Source of the DNA: Leeia aquatica
GTDB lineage: Bacteria > Pseudomonadota > Gammaproteobacteria > Burkholderiales > Leeiaceae
Assembly: GCF_012641365.1 (NCBI RefSeq)
Contig: NZ_JABAIM010000002.1
Location: forward strand, 620,001 to 684,000
Reading direction: 5' to 3'
Length of the DNA stretch: 64,000 nt
The position numbers were made by a program, and so were the translations under genes. Below are positions 51,725 to 60,622 of the stretch, piece by piece (positions within the stretch are counted from its first letter, which is position 1; every line of letters starts with the position of its first letter). The notes beneath the pieces are model-generated. The model was given only the letters and a program-made list of their open reading frames with translations. It had not been told where the DNA came from and did no database searches.

Positions 51725-53071
51725 TCAGGTTGCCATGACAGGTTGGCGAGATGCCCTACCGGGTAATTGCCGCCAAGCTACCAGCACCATGCAAGCCCCA
51801 ACCAGTAAAGCGGCCAGCAAGATGCTCCACCAGAGTGATGTCGAAGACGCCACGTGTTGCGTGGCCCACCAGAACAGCAGCGGCTGCAGCAACAGATGAC
51901 GTGACAACCCGCCGAGAAAATTACAAAGGGGTCGCTGCAGACCTTGCAGGGCTTGCCCACTGACCAGCATCAGCACATAGCCGAGCGCACACCAGCACAT
52001 GATGCGCACACCCTGGATCGCCTGCGCCAACACCGCCGGCTCTGTCGTAAACCCGGCACACAGGGCGGGTGCCAAACCATAGAGTGCCGCTGCAAACAGC
52101 AGAGACAGCGGCATGCCGATCCACAAACCACTGCGCCAGACCTCGCGCACCCGCTCCGGCAAGCCCGCCCCCTGCGCTTGGGCCACCATGCCCAGCACCG
52201 CATACCCCAGGGCAATCACCGGCATGGACCACAGCTGCTCCAGACGCAATACCAGCAGCGCGCTCGCTTGTGCAACAGCACCCCATGGCTGGATGAAGAC
52301 AAACAAGACGTAGGTGCCGCCAGCAATAAAGAGAAAGGTCAAGCCCGCCAGTGTGCCCAGCTTGAACCAAGGGCCCAGTAGCGCAGGCTGTAACTGCCAC
52401 ATCCCCACACCTGACGGAGGGAGGCGTCGCCAAAGCAGATAGCCTCCCCACAGCAACGCTACGGACTGTACCAGCAAGGTGGTCCACGCCAACCCGACCA
52501 GACCGGGTGCCCAGCCACTCCAGAGAAACAGCCAGGCATTGCACAGCAGCCCCAGACCAAAGCTGGCCAGCATGATCCGGCTGAACAGCACTGCCAGACC
52601 CAGCCCGTTAAACGCACCGTACAGCACCATCAGCAGGTAGAACAAGGGTACCGCGGGCAACAAGGTCTTCAGGTAGCGGTGCGCCATCCCCCCGCCACCT
52701 CCCAGCAACTGCAGCAAGCCCTCCAGCCCTATGGCCGCCAGCGCGCCCAACACGCATCCAACTGACAGTGCCCCCAGCAAGGCTTGAACCAGTTGCGGGC
52801 GGAGTTGCGCCACCTGACCGGCGGCGTGTGCCTGCCCCAGAAAAACCGCTGTAGACTGGCTGTAACCATACGCCAGCGCCACCAGCAGATAAAACACCGT
52901 ACTGCCGGTGGCCAGTGCCGCCTGGGCTTCTGCGCCCAGCCGCCCGGCAAACCAGGCATCAGCCACACCAAACAGCAGCATCAACAGCAGTCCCAGGGTC
53001 AAGGGCAGGATCTGCTGCAGCAATTGACGGACAACCGGCCCCTGATTCAGGTCGTGAACGGCCTGTTTCAT
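51725..53071 (-). CDS. MATE family efflux transporter
   Basis: A 448-residue membrane protein with about 12 hydrophobic segments (LPLTLGLLLMLLFGVADAWFAG at the start, PAVPLFYLLMVLYGAFNGLG, WTTLLVQSVALLWGGYLLW). The N-terminal Asp in FGVADAWFAG corresponds to a region used for cation coupling in NorM/DinF-like carriers. Its gene overlaps the second ABC gene by 4 bp (ATGA) and has GGAGG before the start. In this cluster it is the best candidate for export of the finished metallophore, because the two ABC half-transporters resemble uptake types. Confidence 0.88.
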   Translation of the reverse strand: MKQAVHDLNQGPVVRQLLQQILPLTLGLLLMLLFGVADAWFAGRLGAEAQAALATGSTVFYLLVALAYGYSQSTAVFLGQAHAAGQVAQLRPQLVQALLGALSVGCVLGALAAIGLEGLLQLLGGGGGMAHRYLKTLLPAVPLFYLLMVLYGAFNGLGLAVLFSRIMLASFGLGLLCNAWLFLWSGWAPGLVGLAWTTLLVQSVALLWGGYLLWRRLPPSGVGMWQLQPALLGPWFKLGTLAGLTFLFIAGGTYVLFVFIQPWGAVAQASALLVLRLEQLWSMPVIALGYAVLGMVAQAQGAGLPERVREVWRSGLWIGMPLSLLFAAALYGLAPALCAGFTTEPAVLAQAIQGVRIMCWCALGYVLMLVSGQALQGLQRPLCNFLGGLSRHLLLQPLLFWWATQHVASSTSLWWSILLAALLVGACMVLVAWRQLPGRASRQPVMAT

Positions 53072-54804
53072 TCGGAAACCTCCTGCAACTGCCATTCACA
53101 TCCCTGCCGGTATTGACGCCACCAGCGGGCATACTGCCCCCCTTGCTGCAGCAGGGCTTGATGCGTACCCCGTTCACACACACGGCCCGCATCCATCACG
53201 ATGACCTGATCGGCCTCGACAGCATGCTGCAAGGCATGGGTAATCTGAATCACGGTACGCTGGCGAGACAACGCCTGAATCGCCTTCTGCACCTGCAACG
53301 CGTTTTCACTGTCCAGCCCCGAGGTGATTTCATCCAGCAAGACCACGGGCGCGTCTTTCAGCCAGGCACGGGCGATTGCCAGCCGCTGTTGCTCACCGCC
53401 AGACAGGGCAACCCCACCCTGCCCCACTGGCGTGTCCAGTCCCTCTGGCCATGCTGCGATCACCTGATCGCAACACACCACCCGCAATGCCGCCCAAAGT
53501 CGATCATCATCGGCATCCGCTGCACCCAGCAGCAGGTTCTCACGCACAGTACCCGGCAACAGCACATCCTGCTGCAGCACCACGCTGACCTGTTGCCGCC
53601 AGCTCGCCAGTGAATGAGGTTGTATCGCGTGACCATCCACACTCAGCTGGCCAGCATCGGCGTCATAGAAGCGAACCAGCAGCGCCAGCAGGGTGGATTT
53701 ACCGGCACCGTTGCGCCCCACCACCACGGTATGGCTCCCCGCCGGGAAGGCTGCCGAAAAACCATCCAGTACCGCATGCCGCCCATAGCTGAATTGCAGC
53801 GCATCCGCCTGCACATTTGCCTCGGCATGCGGGGGCAAGGGGATTGGTATATCGACTTGAGGGGGTAACTGGTGCAGCCCTTGCAAACGGTCCCAAGCCA
53901 TCAGGCTCCACTTGAGCAGCCCCCACTCCTGCCAGGCCGCACTCAGGTTGAAATACACCAAGGGCGACAGGATCAGCAAAGGCAACAGCTGCACCGGCGA
54001 CCAGCTCAGGGGGTTCACCGCCAGCAGAGCCAGTAACACAAGCAAGACCAGCTCCAGCACCCCATTGAGCAACAGATCACGCAGCGAGAACACCCTCACC
54101 GATTGCAGCATGCCACGTTGCCGCGTCTGCAGACTGTCTTGCAGCCGCAGCTGGGGATGATGGAATGCGCCGTGCTGTCGCAGGGTACGAATGCCGTCGA
54201 TCACCGACGACAGAGCCGTCATCATCCGGTCCTGCAGGGTAGCGAGTGTGGCAATGCGCCCCTGCAGGGTGTACATCAGGCGCTTCGCCAATACCCCACA
54301 CCCCGCCAGCAGCAGCAGGAACATCGTCGCAGGCAGCGGGTTGTAATACAGCATCGCCAGCAACAGCAGCAGCGACAGCATCAGCAGTGACTGTAGCCGG
54401 ACCAGCACGATGAACACGCCTTCCTGCAACAGGCGAACATCATTCCCCACCCGTTCGATCAGTTCGCTATCCGTCCAGCGACGTACCTGCCACAGCGGCG
54501 CACGCAACACGCGCTCCACCAGTTGCTGGCGCAGCAAGCCAAAGGCTGAGAATACGGTGCGGGTGCCCAGCATGCGTGCCCGATGCTGGATCAGCAGCCT
54601 CAGCAAAGGGCTCAACGCCGCCGCCACCAGCCAGTACGGCACCGCCTGTGCCGAAGCCCCCGGCAGCAGCGACAGCATCACATTGACCGCCGCCAGCGGG
54701 AGCACCGCCTGCAGCAGTACATCCAGCACCGACAAGCCCTGCAAACGCCAGAACGCGGGCCGTTGCCCTTGGGCCTGCAGCAGACTCCAGAACAAGCGAC
54801 TCAT
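53068..54804 (-). CDS. ABC transporter half-molecule (TMD-NBD) 2, YbtP/YbtQ-like
   Basis: A 578-residue half-transporter. An N-terminal membrane domain of about six helices is followed by an ATPase domain with Walker A VVGRNGAGKSTLLALL (near 375), signature ALSGGEQQRLAIARAW and Walker B PVVLLDEITSGLDSE. With the next upstream gene it should form a heterodimer, as YbtP-YbtQ and IrtA-IrtB do for uptake of ferric siderophores across the inner membrane. There is no separate periplasmic binding protein in the cluster, which fits that type. The direction of transport is inferred from context. Confidence 0.88.
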   Translation of the reverse strand: MSRLFWSLLQAQGQRPAFWRLQGLSVLDVLLQAVLPLAAVNVMLSLLPGASAQAVPYWLVAAALSPLLRLLIQHRARMLGTRTVFSAFGLLRQQLVERVLRAPLWQVRRWTDSELIERVGNDVRLLQEGVFIVLVRLQSLLMLSLLLLLAMLYYNPLPATMFLLLLAGCGVLAKRLMYTLQGRIATLATLQDRMMTALSSVIDGIRTLRQHGAFHHPQLRLQDSLQTRQRGMLQSVRVFSLRDLLLNGVLELVLLVLLALLAVNPLSWSPVQLLPLLILSPLVYFNLSAAWQEWGLLKWSLMAWDRLQGLHQLPPQVDIPIPLPPHAEANVQADALQFSYGRHAVLDGFSAAFPAGSHTVVVGRNGAGKSTLLALLVRFYDADAGQLSVDGHAIQPHSLASWRQQVSVVLQQDVLLPGTVRENLLLGAADADDDRLWAALRVVCCDQVIAAWPEGLDTPVGQGGVALSGGEQQRLAIARAWLKDAPVVLLDEITSGLDSENALQVQKAIQALSRQRTVIQITHALQHAVEADQVIVMDAGRVCERGTHQALLQQGGQYARWWRQYRQGCEWQLQEVSE

Positions 54805-56570
54805 GCCAGGGCCTCCTCGGGTACGTCATGCAAGGCCTGCCATAGCGCCGCATAGCGCCCCTGAGCAGCCATCAGCGCTGCATGGCGACCGGTTTCCACC
54901 ACCCGCCCCGCCTCCAGCACCACAATCTGGTCGCAGTGCTGGATGGTGTGCAGGCGATGTGCAATCACCACCAAGGTTCGCCCCCGTACCAGCGTGGACA
55001 TGGCCTGCTGGATCAGGGCTTCATTCTCGATATCGCTGAACGCCAGTGCCTCGTCCAGAATCACGATGGGCGCATCACACAGCATGGCGCGCGCCAAAGC
55101 CAGACGTTGACGTTGCCCCCCGGACAGGTTACGCCCCCCCTGCTCCAGCCGGGTCTGGTAGCCGTGTGGCAAGGCGGTGATGAAGTCATGGCACAGCATG
55201 GCTTGTGCCACGGCTTCTACTTCCGCATCGCGTGCATCCGGTCGCCCAAGGCGGATGTTGTCCGCCACACTCATGGCAAACAACTCCACCTGCTGGCTGA
55301 CGTAGGCCAGCTGCTGCCGCAGCAGGTCCTCAGACCAAGCCGTCAGTGGCAGCCCGTGCAGCCGGATGCTGCCGCTGGCAGGGTCATCTTGCCGCATCAG
55401 CAATTTGGCCAGTGTCGATTTGCCCGCACCACTGGGGCCGACCAGCGCCAGCGAACGACCTTCTGGAAGGGTCAGCGAAACCTCATGCAACACCTGCCGC
55501 CCCGACCGGACATAGTTCACAGCGGACAGCACATAGCCTCGCTCTGCTGCGACCGGCTGGGCAGGCATCACCGCCAGCTCCGGTGCATCGAGCACGGCAA
55601 ACATACGCCGCCACACACCTCCCAGCTTGCCCAGCCGCAGAAACAGGCTGAACACATCGCCGTACAGCGAACCCAGCCCAATGGACACCACGATGGCAAA
55701 CAGCAAGGCGGAAGGCGTGATACTGTGCGCGGGCAGCACCCCCATCCCCAGCAGCAACACTGCGGACAGCGAACTGGTACCCAGAATCATGAACAGCACG
55801 GCCAGCCACAAGGTCCGCTGGACACTGGCTTCCGCCAGTGACTGATGCTGTTGCAGTGCCTGTGCAATGGCATGGTGGCGGTGATGCCCTTGTCCATAGG
55901 CCCGCAACAAAGGCTGGCCTTTGACGAATACCGACAACTGCTGCAACACCCCACCCCAAGCGGTCATCATCGCTTGCATGGCTGCCTGCCCTGTCACCAT
56001 CGAGCGGGCAGAAGCCAAGACCGCCAGTACATAAGGCAGAAAGCACGCCAAGGCCAGACGCCAATCCACCCCGACCAGCACCACCAACGTCAGCAGGGGA
56101 ATCAGGGTCGCGCTGACCAGATCGGGCAGCAGATGCGCCAGCCCGTCCTCCAGCTCATCCACCTGTTGCCCGAGCAGATGCGTCAGCTCCGCGGGATGCT
56201 GCCGATCAAACCAGACCAATGGCACCCGCTGCAGCTTGTGCAACAGCGCCTGGCGTAATTGCTCAATGACGGCAAACGCCATGCGGTGCGAGGCCGCACG
56301 CGCCCAGTACAGCAGCGTGTGCCGCCCCAGCCACGCCACCAGCAGGCCAGACAGCACGGCTGTGATCGACACCCCCTGTCCGCCTGCCAATAGCGCCTGC
56401 CCCTGCCACCAGGCGGCCAGATAGGGGGTGAGGCTCAACATCCCGGCCACCGCCACCGCCGCGCACACCCCCCAGAGGGTGCGCCGCCAGGGTTGCAGCA
56501 CAGCAAGGCTGGGCTTCAATCCCCCTTGACGGGGCAGGCTGGCAAAGTCCAGTGGCGCATTCGGTGACAT
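54801..56570 (-). CDS. ABC transporter half-molecule (TMD-NBD) 1, YbtP/YbtQ-like
   Basis: A 589-residue half-transporter; an ATG two codons earlier (56576) is possible, but TGAGGA is better spaced for this one. The membrane domain contains LTPYLAAWWQGQALL and LTHLLGQQVDELEDGLAHLLPD. The ATPase has Walker A LVGPSGAGKSTLAKLL, Q-loop YVSQQVELF, signature NLSGGQRQRLALARAM and Walker B PIVILDEALAFSD. It pairs with the adjacent half-transporter (4-bp gene overlap). It directly follows the TonB receptor gene, so outer- and inner-membrane uptake are encoded together. Confidence 0.88.
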   Translation of the reverse strand: MSPNAPLDFASLPRQGGLKPSLAVLQPWRRTLWGVCAAVAVAGMLSLTPYLAAWWQGQALLAGGQGVSITAVLSGLLVAWLGRHTLLYWARAASHRMAFAVIEQLRQALLHKLQRVPLVWFDRQHPAELTHLLGQQVDELEDGLAHLLPDLVSATLIPLLTLVVLVGVDWRLALACFLPYVLAVLASARSMVTGQAAMQAMMTAWGGVLQQLSVFVKGQPLLRAYGQGHHRHHAIAQALQQHQSLAEASVQRTLWLAVLFMILGTSSLSAVLLLGMGVLPAHSITPSALLFAIVVSIGLGSLYGDVFSLFLRLGKLGGVWRRMFAVLDAPELAVMPAQPVAAERGYVLSAVNYVRSGRQVLHEVSLTLPEGRSLALVGPSGAGKSTLAKLLMRQDDPASGSIRLHGLPLTAWSEDLLRQQLAYVSQQVELFAMSVADNIRLGRPDARDAEVEAVAQAMLCHDFITALPHGYQTRLEQGGRNLSGGQRQRLALARAMLCDAPIVILDEALAFSDIENEALIQQAMSTLVRGRTLVVIAHRLHTIQHCDQIVVLEAGRVVETGRHAALMAAQGRYAALWQALHDVPEEALA

Positions 56571-56578
56571 GGTCATCC

Positions 56579-58681
56579 TCAGAACGACGCCCCGGCCGTC
56601 AGCATCACGCTACGCGGCTGGCCGTAGATGGCCTGCCCCATGCTGGCAATAAACGGATGGGGCGCAACCATCTGGTAGTAGCGCTTGTTGAACAGATTAT
56701 TGACGTTCAATTTCAGCCACCACTGCTTGAAGTCCAGACGAGCACTCATATCCACCAGATCGTAACTGCGCTGCCCATAACTGTTGGCTGAGTTGGCATA
56801 GAAACGTCCGGTACGGTTCCAGTCCAGTCGTGCCGTCAATCGGGTGCCCTTGGCCACCTGCCCCTGATACTGCAAACCCAGCTTTGCGGTATACAGCGGC
56901 GCCAGCGGTACGGATTTGCCGATCGCAGCTGACTCATAACTCTCTTGGACCTTGCTCCGGTTCAGCGCATAACCGGCACTCAAACTCCAATTGCGGGCAA
57001 ACTGATAGCCCAGCTCCAGTTCCAGACCATGGTAGCGGGTACGCCCCACATTCTTGATTTGCGTATCCGGCAACACCATCAATTGCTGATCATGAATCCG
57101 GGTCTGGTACAGGGACACGGCATAGCTCAGCGCCGGGTCTTGCAGCACACCTTTCATGCCGAGTTCGACACTACGACTGGTTTCATGACCATAGGTCAGG
57201 TAAGGGCCGGTCGGGCTACTGTTGACCATCTGCGGGCTGGTATTCACCCCCCCCGGGGTGTAGCCGGTTGCCACATTGAGGAACACCACATTATCCGGGC
57301 GCCACTCATAGTTGGCCGCCAGCTTGTAGGTGGTCGAGGTATCTTGCTGACTGATCTCCGGTTTGTTTTTGTAGACATCGGTGAAACGCTGGCGATCCTT
57401 TTGGTAGCGCACACCTGCTACCAGCGTCCATTGCGGAGCCAGTCGGTAATCCAGCTGTCCGAAACCGGCCCAGCCAGAGGTCTGGTAACGGGTATCCTGA
57501 TACTGCGTGCCAAGGCTGTTGCCAAAGCGGTTGGTGTTGAGCGTCTGATCGCGGTAGGCATACAGCCCGGCCTGCCAATCCAGCTTGTCGTGTTTGCCCA
57601 CCAGCTGCACTTCCTGGCTCAGCTGGCGATGATCGTTGGTGTACGGGTCAAAGTTATAGAAGAAAACGGGGTCTGCCGAGTAGTCCGCATCGGTGCGCAT
57701 CTCCTGCTTGCTGCGCTGCCAGGCGGTGGTGGCGTTGAGTTTGACGCCACCAAAGTCATGGCTGATCTGGAAAGTCAGTGCACGACCACGGGTGCGAGTT
57801 CCCCCCTCTAGATTCCGCTCTACCTCATAAAAGTTCAGATCACCTGCCTGCGCAAAACTCCGTACTTTGATAGGCCGCAATGACTGTGGGTCAATTACGG
57901 TTTGCGTATAAGCCGGCGTCCGGTCATTGAAGTGGCGCGCGGTCAGACGCAACTGGGTATCAACCGAGGCATCAGCCTCCAGCTTGAACCCCATATTGCG
58001 GCGCTCATAAGCATCCAGCTTGCCTTGCGAGCCATTGGCCACGTTCTTCAGTACGCCATCGCCTTCCATCACTCCGGCATCCAGACCGAAGCGCAGACGG
58101 TCATCAAATACGCCGCTCTGTGCATTGAAGGTCAGGCGTTTGGCGTGACGCTGCCCCCACCCTGCGCTGACACTGATGGCATGGTCGTCCGGCCGCTTGG
58201 TGACAATGTTGATGACCCCCGCTAACGCATTGCGCCCATACAGGGTGCCTTGCGGCCCTTTCAGCACCTCTACCCGCCCCACACCGCCCCCCAGCAGCAC
58301 ATCCTGCATGGCAGCGTCGAGCTGAGGCACACCGTCCACATAAACCGCGACACGCTTGTTCTTCAGATCGGTCAGGTCGCCGATGCCGCGGATGAAGATG
58401 CGGGGCTGGCTACCGGTATAGCTGCCGATGGAGACACCGTTGAGCTGCTTGCCCAGTTGCTCCAGGCTGTCGATCTGACGCAGCTCAATCTGCTCGCCAC
58501 TCACCACTTCCACTGTGGCGGGTACATCCTGCAGCGCTTGCTCCACCTTTTGTGCCGTCACTTTAATCGGCTTCATGGTCGTCGGCGCTGGCGTTGCCGC
58601 ATCCGCCCATGTCATCCCGGAGTACACCGACAAGACGGCGACCACCCCAACCCGCAAACGCAAACCCTGCTTGTACCGCAC
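56579..58681 (-). CDS. TonB-dependent outer-membrane siderophore receptor, FyuA-like
   Basis: About 700 residues from the GTG chosen here. The signal peptide is LRLRVGVVAVLSVYSGMTWADA, the TonB box region PIKVTAQK, then the plug (VPATVEVVSGEQI, FIRGIGDL, RVAVYVDGVPQL, VEVLKGPQGTLYGRNALAGVINIVT). The barrel ends in Phe (SVMLTAGASF). The plug wording is close to FyuA-type receptors. The frame is open to an ATG at 58771, but that ATG coincides with the -10 hexamer TATAAT and a Fur-like box, so it should not be in the mRNA; GTG at 58681 has GGGGG upstream. The substrate is presumably the ferric product of this cluster. Confidence 0.88.
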   Translation of the reverse strand: MRYKQGLRLRVGVVAVLSVYSGMTWADAATPAPTTMKPIKVTAQKVEQALQDVPATVEVVSGEQIELRQIDSLEQLGKQLNGVSIGSYTGSQPRIFIRGIGDLTDLKNKRVAVYVDGVPQLDAAMQDVLLGGGVGRVEVLKGPQGTLYGRNALAGVINIVTKRPDDHAISVSAGWGQRHAKRLTFNAQSGVFDDRLRFGLDAGVMEGDGVLKNVANGSQGKLDAYERRNMGFKLEADASVDTQLRLTARHFNDRTPAYTQTVIDPQSLRPIKVRSFAQAGDLNFYEVERNLEGGTRTRGRALTFQISHDFGGVKLNATTAWQRSKQEMRTDADYSADPVFFYNFDPYTNDHRQLSQEVQLVGKHDKLDWQAGLYAYRDQTLNTNRFGNSLGTQYQDTRYQTSGWAGFGQLDYRLAPQWTLVAGVRYQKDRQRFTDVYKNKPEISQQDTSTTYKLAANYEWRPDNVVFLNVATGYTPGGVNTSPQMVNSSPTGPYLTYGHETSRSVELGMKGVLQDPALSYAVSLYQTRIHDQQLMVLPDTQIKNVGRTRYHGLELELGYQFARNWSLSAGYALNRSKVQESYESAAIGKSVPLAPLYTAKLGLQYQGQVAKGTRLTARLDWNRTGRFYANSANSYGQRSYDLVDMSARLDFKQWWLKLNVNNLFNKRYYQMVAPHPFIASMGQAIYGQPRSVMLTAGASF

Positions 58682-58757
58682 CGTTACCCCCAGATTCAGT
58701 TGTCGCCCTGTCTTGCCGCCATTGGCAGGAGTAAGCGCTATTGTTTTTTCACAAATA

Positions 58758-58776
58758 GAAACAATTCTCATTATAT
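58758..58776 (-). promoter_or_regulatory. Promoter -10 box and Fur-like site of the receptor-transport operon
   Basis: On the minus strand TATAAT (58776-58771) overlaps AATGAGAATTGTTTC, a Fur-like half-palindrome. No good -35 box lies 16-18 bp upstream, which fits a promoter that needs an activator such as the divergent AraC-family protein. Confidence 0.6.
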
Positions 58777-58820
58777 AGAGAGGTGATGAGCTCTGTTTTT
58801 GCGCGGTGCACAGAAAAGTT

Positions 58821-58861
58821 TTGTGAAGTGATCACATCGCAAATATAATGATATTCATTAT
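58821..58861 (+). promoter_or_regulatory. Promoter and near-perfect Fur box of the AraC-family regulator gene
   Basis: TTGTGA (58821-58826) and TATAAT (58844-58849) are exactly 17 bp apart. The perfect palindrome ATAATGA-TAT-TCATTAT (58845-58861) covers the -10 box and predicted start and differs from the Fur core ATAATGATAATCATTAT at one position. Fur-Fe would block this promoter directly. Confidence 0.8.
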
Positions 58862-58867
58862 TAATTA

Positions 58868-59764
58868 ATGATATGTACCATGGAAGCTTCTCTGCACGTC
58901 GAACGTCAATTCCAGTGGCAATCTGCTGAAGGGGTACATCTGGTCAGCAGCGAGCTTCGCATTGATGCGCCTTGCCGACTACAGTCGGTGAGCCCTGCCC
59001 CTGGCCTGGTGGTCGGGCTAACACTGTATGGAACCGCAGAATCCGTGCTGCTGGGCGAGACTGAACAAGTACATGCCATTCCACCCAACTTCTGCTGGGC
59101 CTTGCCGGTGCAGCAGGGCAATGTTCTGGAAAGTCGCTACCAGGCGGGTACCCGTATCGCTGGCGCAGGCTTCTTCCTGCCTGCAGACTGGTTACGCTTT
59201 CATGGCCAGCAAGACCCCAGCCTCGCCATCCTTCTGCATATTCTGGAAGAAGGCCGCATGCGCTGTGCGGATACGCCGTGCCAGGTTGAGCAACACATTA
59301 CTCAGCTGTTGCACAACCCCTATCATGGCAAGCTGGCCGACCTATACTTGGAAGCCAGGGCGCACGATTTGCTGTTCAACCTGATTGAAACCCTGAGCGG
59401 GACACGCCGGACCAGCGCGCTAAGCCACGGTGAGCGACGGCTGGAAAAGGCGCATGAGATCATCAACACCCGGCTACACAATCCGCCCAGCCTGGAGGAG
59501 CTGGCACGCGAGGCGGGGATCAGTATCTCGGCCCTGCGCAAGGACTTCAAGCGACGCTATGGTTTGCCAGTGATGAGCTATATCCGCAAGCGGCAACTGG
59601 ATGAAGCACGTGAGGAATTGCGCCATGGCGCATCGGTAACCGCCACCGCACTGAAGTACGGCTACGATACCCCGGCCAATTTTTCCACCGCGTTCAAGCG
59701 GCAGCATGGCAACTCCCCAAGTCAGCAGCGCAGGCAGGATCAGGGCATCATCAGCATGCAGTAA
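58868..59764 (+). CDS. AraC-family regulator, PchR/YbtA-like
   Basis: A 298-residue regulator; Met5 at 58880 is an alternative start. The N-terminal 190 residues form a ligand-sensing domain; the C-terminal 100 carry two helix-turn-helix motifs (SLEELAREAGISISALRKDFKRR and SVTATALKYGYDTPANFSTAFKR). This matches regulators that bind a ferric siderophore and activate its genes (PchR, YbtA). The gene diverges from the TonB receptor and is under a strong Fur box, giving the usual double control by iron lack and by the presence of the imported siderophore. Confidence 0.9.
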   Translation: MICTMEASLHVERQFQWQSAEGVHLVSSELRIDAPCRLQSVSPAPGLVVGLTLYGTAESVLLGETEQVHAIPPNFCWALPVQQGNVLESRYQAGTRIAGAGFFLPADWLRFHGQQDPSLAILLHILEEGRMRCADTPCQVEQHITQLLHNPYHGKLADLYLEARAHDLLFNLIETLSGTRRTSALSHGERRLEKAHEIINTRLHNPPSLEELAREAGISISALRKDFKRRYGLPVMSYIRKRQLDEAREELRHGASVTATALKYGYDTPANFSTAFKRQHGNSPSQQRRQDQGIISMQ

Positions 59765-59773
59765 GCCTCTGGC

Positions 59774-60496
59774 TTACTGGTAGCGCGCCAGAATACGCTC
59801 CAGTTCGCCCTTGCGCTGCAGCAAGGCCATGGCGTGCTGCAATTGCCGGATGAGCACCGGGTCGAGCCCCTTGCGGGCGTACATGGCATAACGACGCTCA
59901 TTGATTGTAAAAATCGGATCAAACTGCTTACGATCCAGTCCAGACTGCCGCAGTGCATAGTGCAGCAGGTAATCGGACGAAATCACCGCATCCAGTCGCC
60001 CAAAGGACAGCATGCGCACCCCCTGGAATGGGTCGGCAATCGCGTCCTTGATGATGCTGTCGTCGTTATTGATCCGTTCATCGTAGAAGGCACCCCGTGC
60101 CATGCCCAGGTGGCGCCCGCGCAAAGACTCGATACGGTCAATGCCCAAGCCAGCACGTGGAATCACCACGGAGCGAAAGGTATGGAAAGGCAGCACCCGA
60201 TCCGCCAGCGCATCCAGCTCTGGCCCCTCCACCCCCACCACCAGATCGGCACTGCCATCCTTCAAGGCGGCGGCAATACGGACATACACCACCGAGGTTG
60301 ACTCCATGCTGATGCCACTGGTGCGGATCAAGGCATTGAGGATGTCCATATGCATGCCACCACGTGAGCCATCGGCTTGATGAATGGTATAGGGTTCAAC
60401 ATCATTGATGGTCACCCGCAAGGGACGCTCGTCCGCCAAAGCAGGCAGCGCCAGCATCACCCCCAGCAGATACAACCCTCGCCACCACCTGGACAT
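59774..60496 (-). CDS. Periplasmic solute-binding protein, amino-acid ABC (SBP_bac_3) type
   Basis: A 240-residue protein with a signal peptide (about 1-21, GLYLLGVMLALPALADE) and the two-lobed SBP_bac_3 fold (PLRVTINDVEPYTIHQADGS, GGMHMDILNALIRTSG, GRLDAVISSDYLLHYAL). No permease or ATPase is nearby, so it may be an orphan binding protein or a stress-related homologue. It starts after AGGAGG and is convergent with the AraC-family gene, only 9 bp apart. A tie to the metallophore system is not indicated. Confidence 0.82.
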   Translation of the reverse strand: MSRWWRGLYLLGVMLALPALADERPLRVTINDVEPYTIHQADGSRGGMHMDILNALIRTSGISMESTSVVYVRIAAALKDGSADLVVGVEGPELDALADRVLPFHTFRSVVIPRAGLGIDRIESLRGRHLGMARGAFYDERINNDDSIIKDAIADPFQGVRMLSFGRLDAVISSDYLLHYALRQSGLDRKQFDPIFTINERRYAMYARKGLDPVLIRQLQHAMALLQRKGELERILARYQ

Positions 60497-60622
60497 CCTG
60501 CACGCCTCCTGCTTGATTCCTTCAGTATAACCGGGCAAGCCCACGTTTCCAGCATCCGGCTAGCCAGTTGCAACCGTTCGTCGTACCATGCAGTCAGCAT
60601 GGTATGTAACAGGCTATCCAGC

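Noticed and set aside
23497-58681. Assignment of the cluster as pyochelin or yersiniabactin
   Set aside because: The Cy domains, AraC regulator, ABC pair and FyuA-like receptor suggest it. But there is no salicylate synthase or salicyl-AMP ligase, no methyltransferase and no PchG/YbtU reductase, and the line starts with a fatty acyl loader and contains beta-alanine-type domains.
58682-58771. Start of the TonB receptor at the ATG at 58771
   Set aside because: The ATG is part of the -10 hexamer TATAAT and the Fur-like site, so it would lie upstream of the transcript. The GTG at 58681 has a GGGGG site and directly precedes a good signal peptide.
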